Part shown: positions 6,105 to 6,473 of the stretch, in pieces
Layout of the letters: the number at the start of each line of letters is the position of its first letter
Numbering within the stretch: the first letter of the stretch is position 1
DNA from: Candidatus Methylomirabilota bacterium
GTDB taxonomy: Bacteria; Methylomirabilota; Methylomirabilia; Methylomirabilales; JACPAU01
Assembly (NCBI GenBank): GCA_016180705.1
Contig: JACPAU010000282.1
Span: 1-6,473 of the forward strand
DNA length: 6,473 nucleotides
Reading direction: 5' to 3'
Made by a program: the position numbers and the translations under genes
The notes under the pieces: generated by a model
Told to the model about the DNA's origin: nothing
Database searches by the model: none
What the model saw: only the letters and a program-made list of their open reading frames with translations

Positions 6105-6392
6105 TCAGGGCTTCCGGCGGCCCGCCTCGACCACGGCCCGGGCGGCCCCGAGCACCCTCCGCTGCGACTCCTGGAGGTGGCGCTCCACCTCGCCCCAGTG
6201 CTCCATGAGCATCGCGACCGCCCGGATCGCCTCCTCCAGGAGCGCTACGACCTCCCCCGGGGGCGCGCCGCGGGCCTTCAGCGCCTCGGCCCGCTCGAGC
6301 AGCGCCTCGGCCTGGTCCTCGAAATCGGTGACCGCGATCCCGAAGACCTTCAGGAGCTTCCGGGTGGCGTCGGACGGCACAATGCCCCCCAA
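6105..6392 (-). CDS. Small helical protein of unknown function
   Basis: I do not recognise a family. The protein is up to 95 residues, charged, almost entirely helix-forming, with no membrane segment and no cysteines. Residues about 22-50 and 50-90 (for example LLERAEALKARG and LMEHWGEVERHLQESQRRVL) have leucine/alanine spacing suited to a helical hairpin or short coiled coil. The start is uncertain. TTG at 6392 comes two bases after a possible upstream stop, which would suit coupled translation. GTG at 6380 has a G-rich run (GGGGGG) a few bases before it and may be better. The frame stays open to the window edge but lacks an ATG. It lies 29 bases upstream of the CBS gene on the same strand, so the two are likely cotranscribed, and it may act with the CBS sensor (inference from position only). 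Confidence 0.6.
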   Translation of the reverse strand: MGGIVPSDATRKLLKVFGIAVTDFEDQAEALLERAEALKARGAPPGEVVALLEEAIRAVAMLMEHWGEVERHLQESQRRVLGAARAVVEAGRRKP

Positions 6393-6394
6393 TG

Positions 6395-6473
6395 CTAGCC
6401 GGGGTGGCCCGGCCGGAACATGGACGCGAGGAGACCCCGCAGGAGGGTAGCCCGCTCTTTCAATGTGCGCAGG
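6395..6473 (-). CDS. Possible C-terminal end of an upstream gene (partial)
   Basis: On the minus strand, from 6472 to a TAG at 6397-6395, one frame reads LRTLKERATLLRGLLASMFR followed by PGHPG and stop. Its mix of Leu, Arg, Lys and Ala looks like ordinary protein, and the stop falls directly before the candidate start of the next gene, a common operon arrangement. The start lies outside the window and 25 residues are too few to assign a family. Confidence 0.3.
   Translation of the reverse strand, partial: LRTLKERATLLRGLLASMFRPGHPG

Overview
The window is GC-rich DNA (about 70% by eye) from what looks like an uncultivated, free-living bacterium. Gene style, the many G/C-ending codons and the short inverted-repeat families would fit a Rokubacteria/Methylomirabilota, Tectomicrobia or deltaproteobacterial-type genome. 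Nothing here fixes the taxon, and that assignment is inference. There are no rRNA or tRNA genes, no CRISPR array and no transposase gene.

Layout, left to right. Positions 1-72 hold a palindromic repeat beginning TGTAGGGGCG. Next is a long membrane iron-sulfur protein on the + strand (128-2108): a secreted domain, then a NapH/NosR-like polyferredoxin. Its last membrane segment is readable only after a one-base frame change near 1907. The stretch 2109-2339 has no gene but holds two more copies of the TGTAGGGGCG-type repeat. At 2340 begins the signal peptide and first few domain residues of a formylglycine-generating-enzyme-like (SUMF1/FGE) protein, which stops abruptly at about 2500. Immediately after it is an intact REC-GAF-GGDEF diguanylate cyclase (2519-3967). 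A HAD phosphatase follows (4017-4668), also split by an apparent single-base frameshift. A 122-bp inverted-repeat element (4677-4798) then precedes a LysE-family exporter (4827-5459).

Between the exporter and a convergent minus-strand operon lies a 203-bp element (5475-5677) whose two halves are complementary almost throughout and whose tip carries two small hairpins. The minus-strand operon encodes a small helical protein of unknown function and a two-CBS-domain protein. The end of a further upstream gene may be present at the right edge.

Functionally the window is a mixture: redox or metal handling (polyferredoxin), signalling (c-di-GMP synthesis, CBS nucleotide sensing), a housekeeping-type phosphatase and an amino-acid-type exporter. 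No single pathway links them. The most interesting material is non-coding: three families of inverted-repeat elements, one of which supplies or overlaps the stop codon of the CBS gene. There is also a sharp break at about 2500, where a truncated FGE gene meets a signalling gene. Two apparent frameshifts and this break mean that assembly or sequencing error must be excluded before any of these are read as biology.
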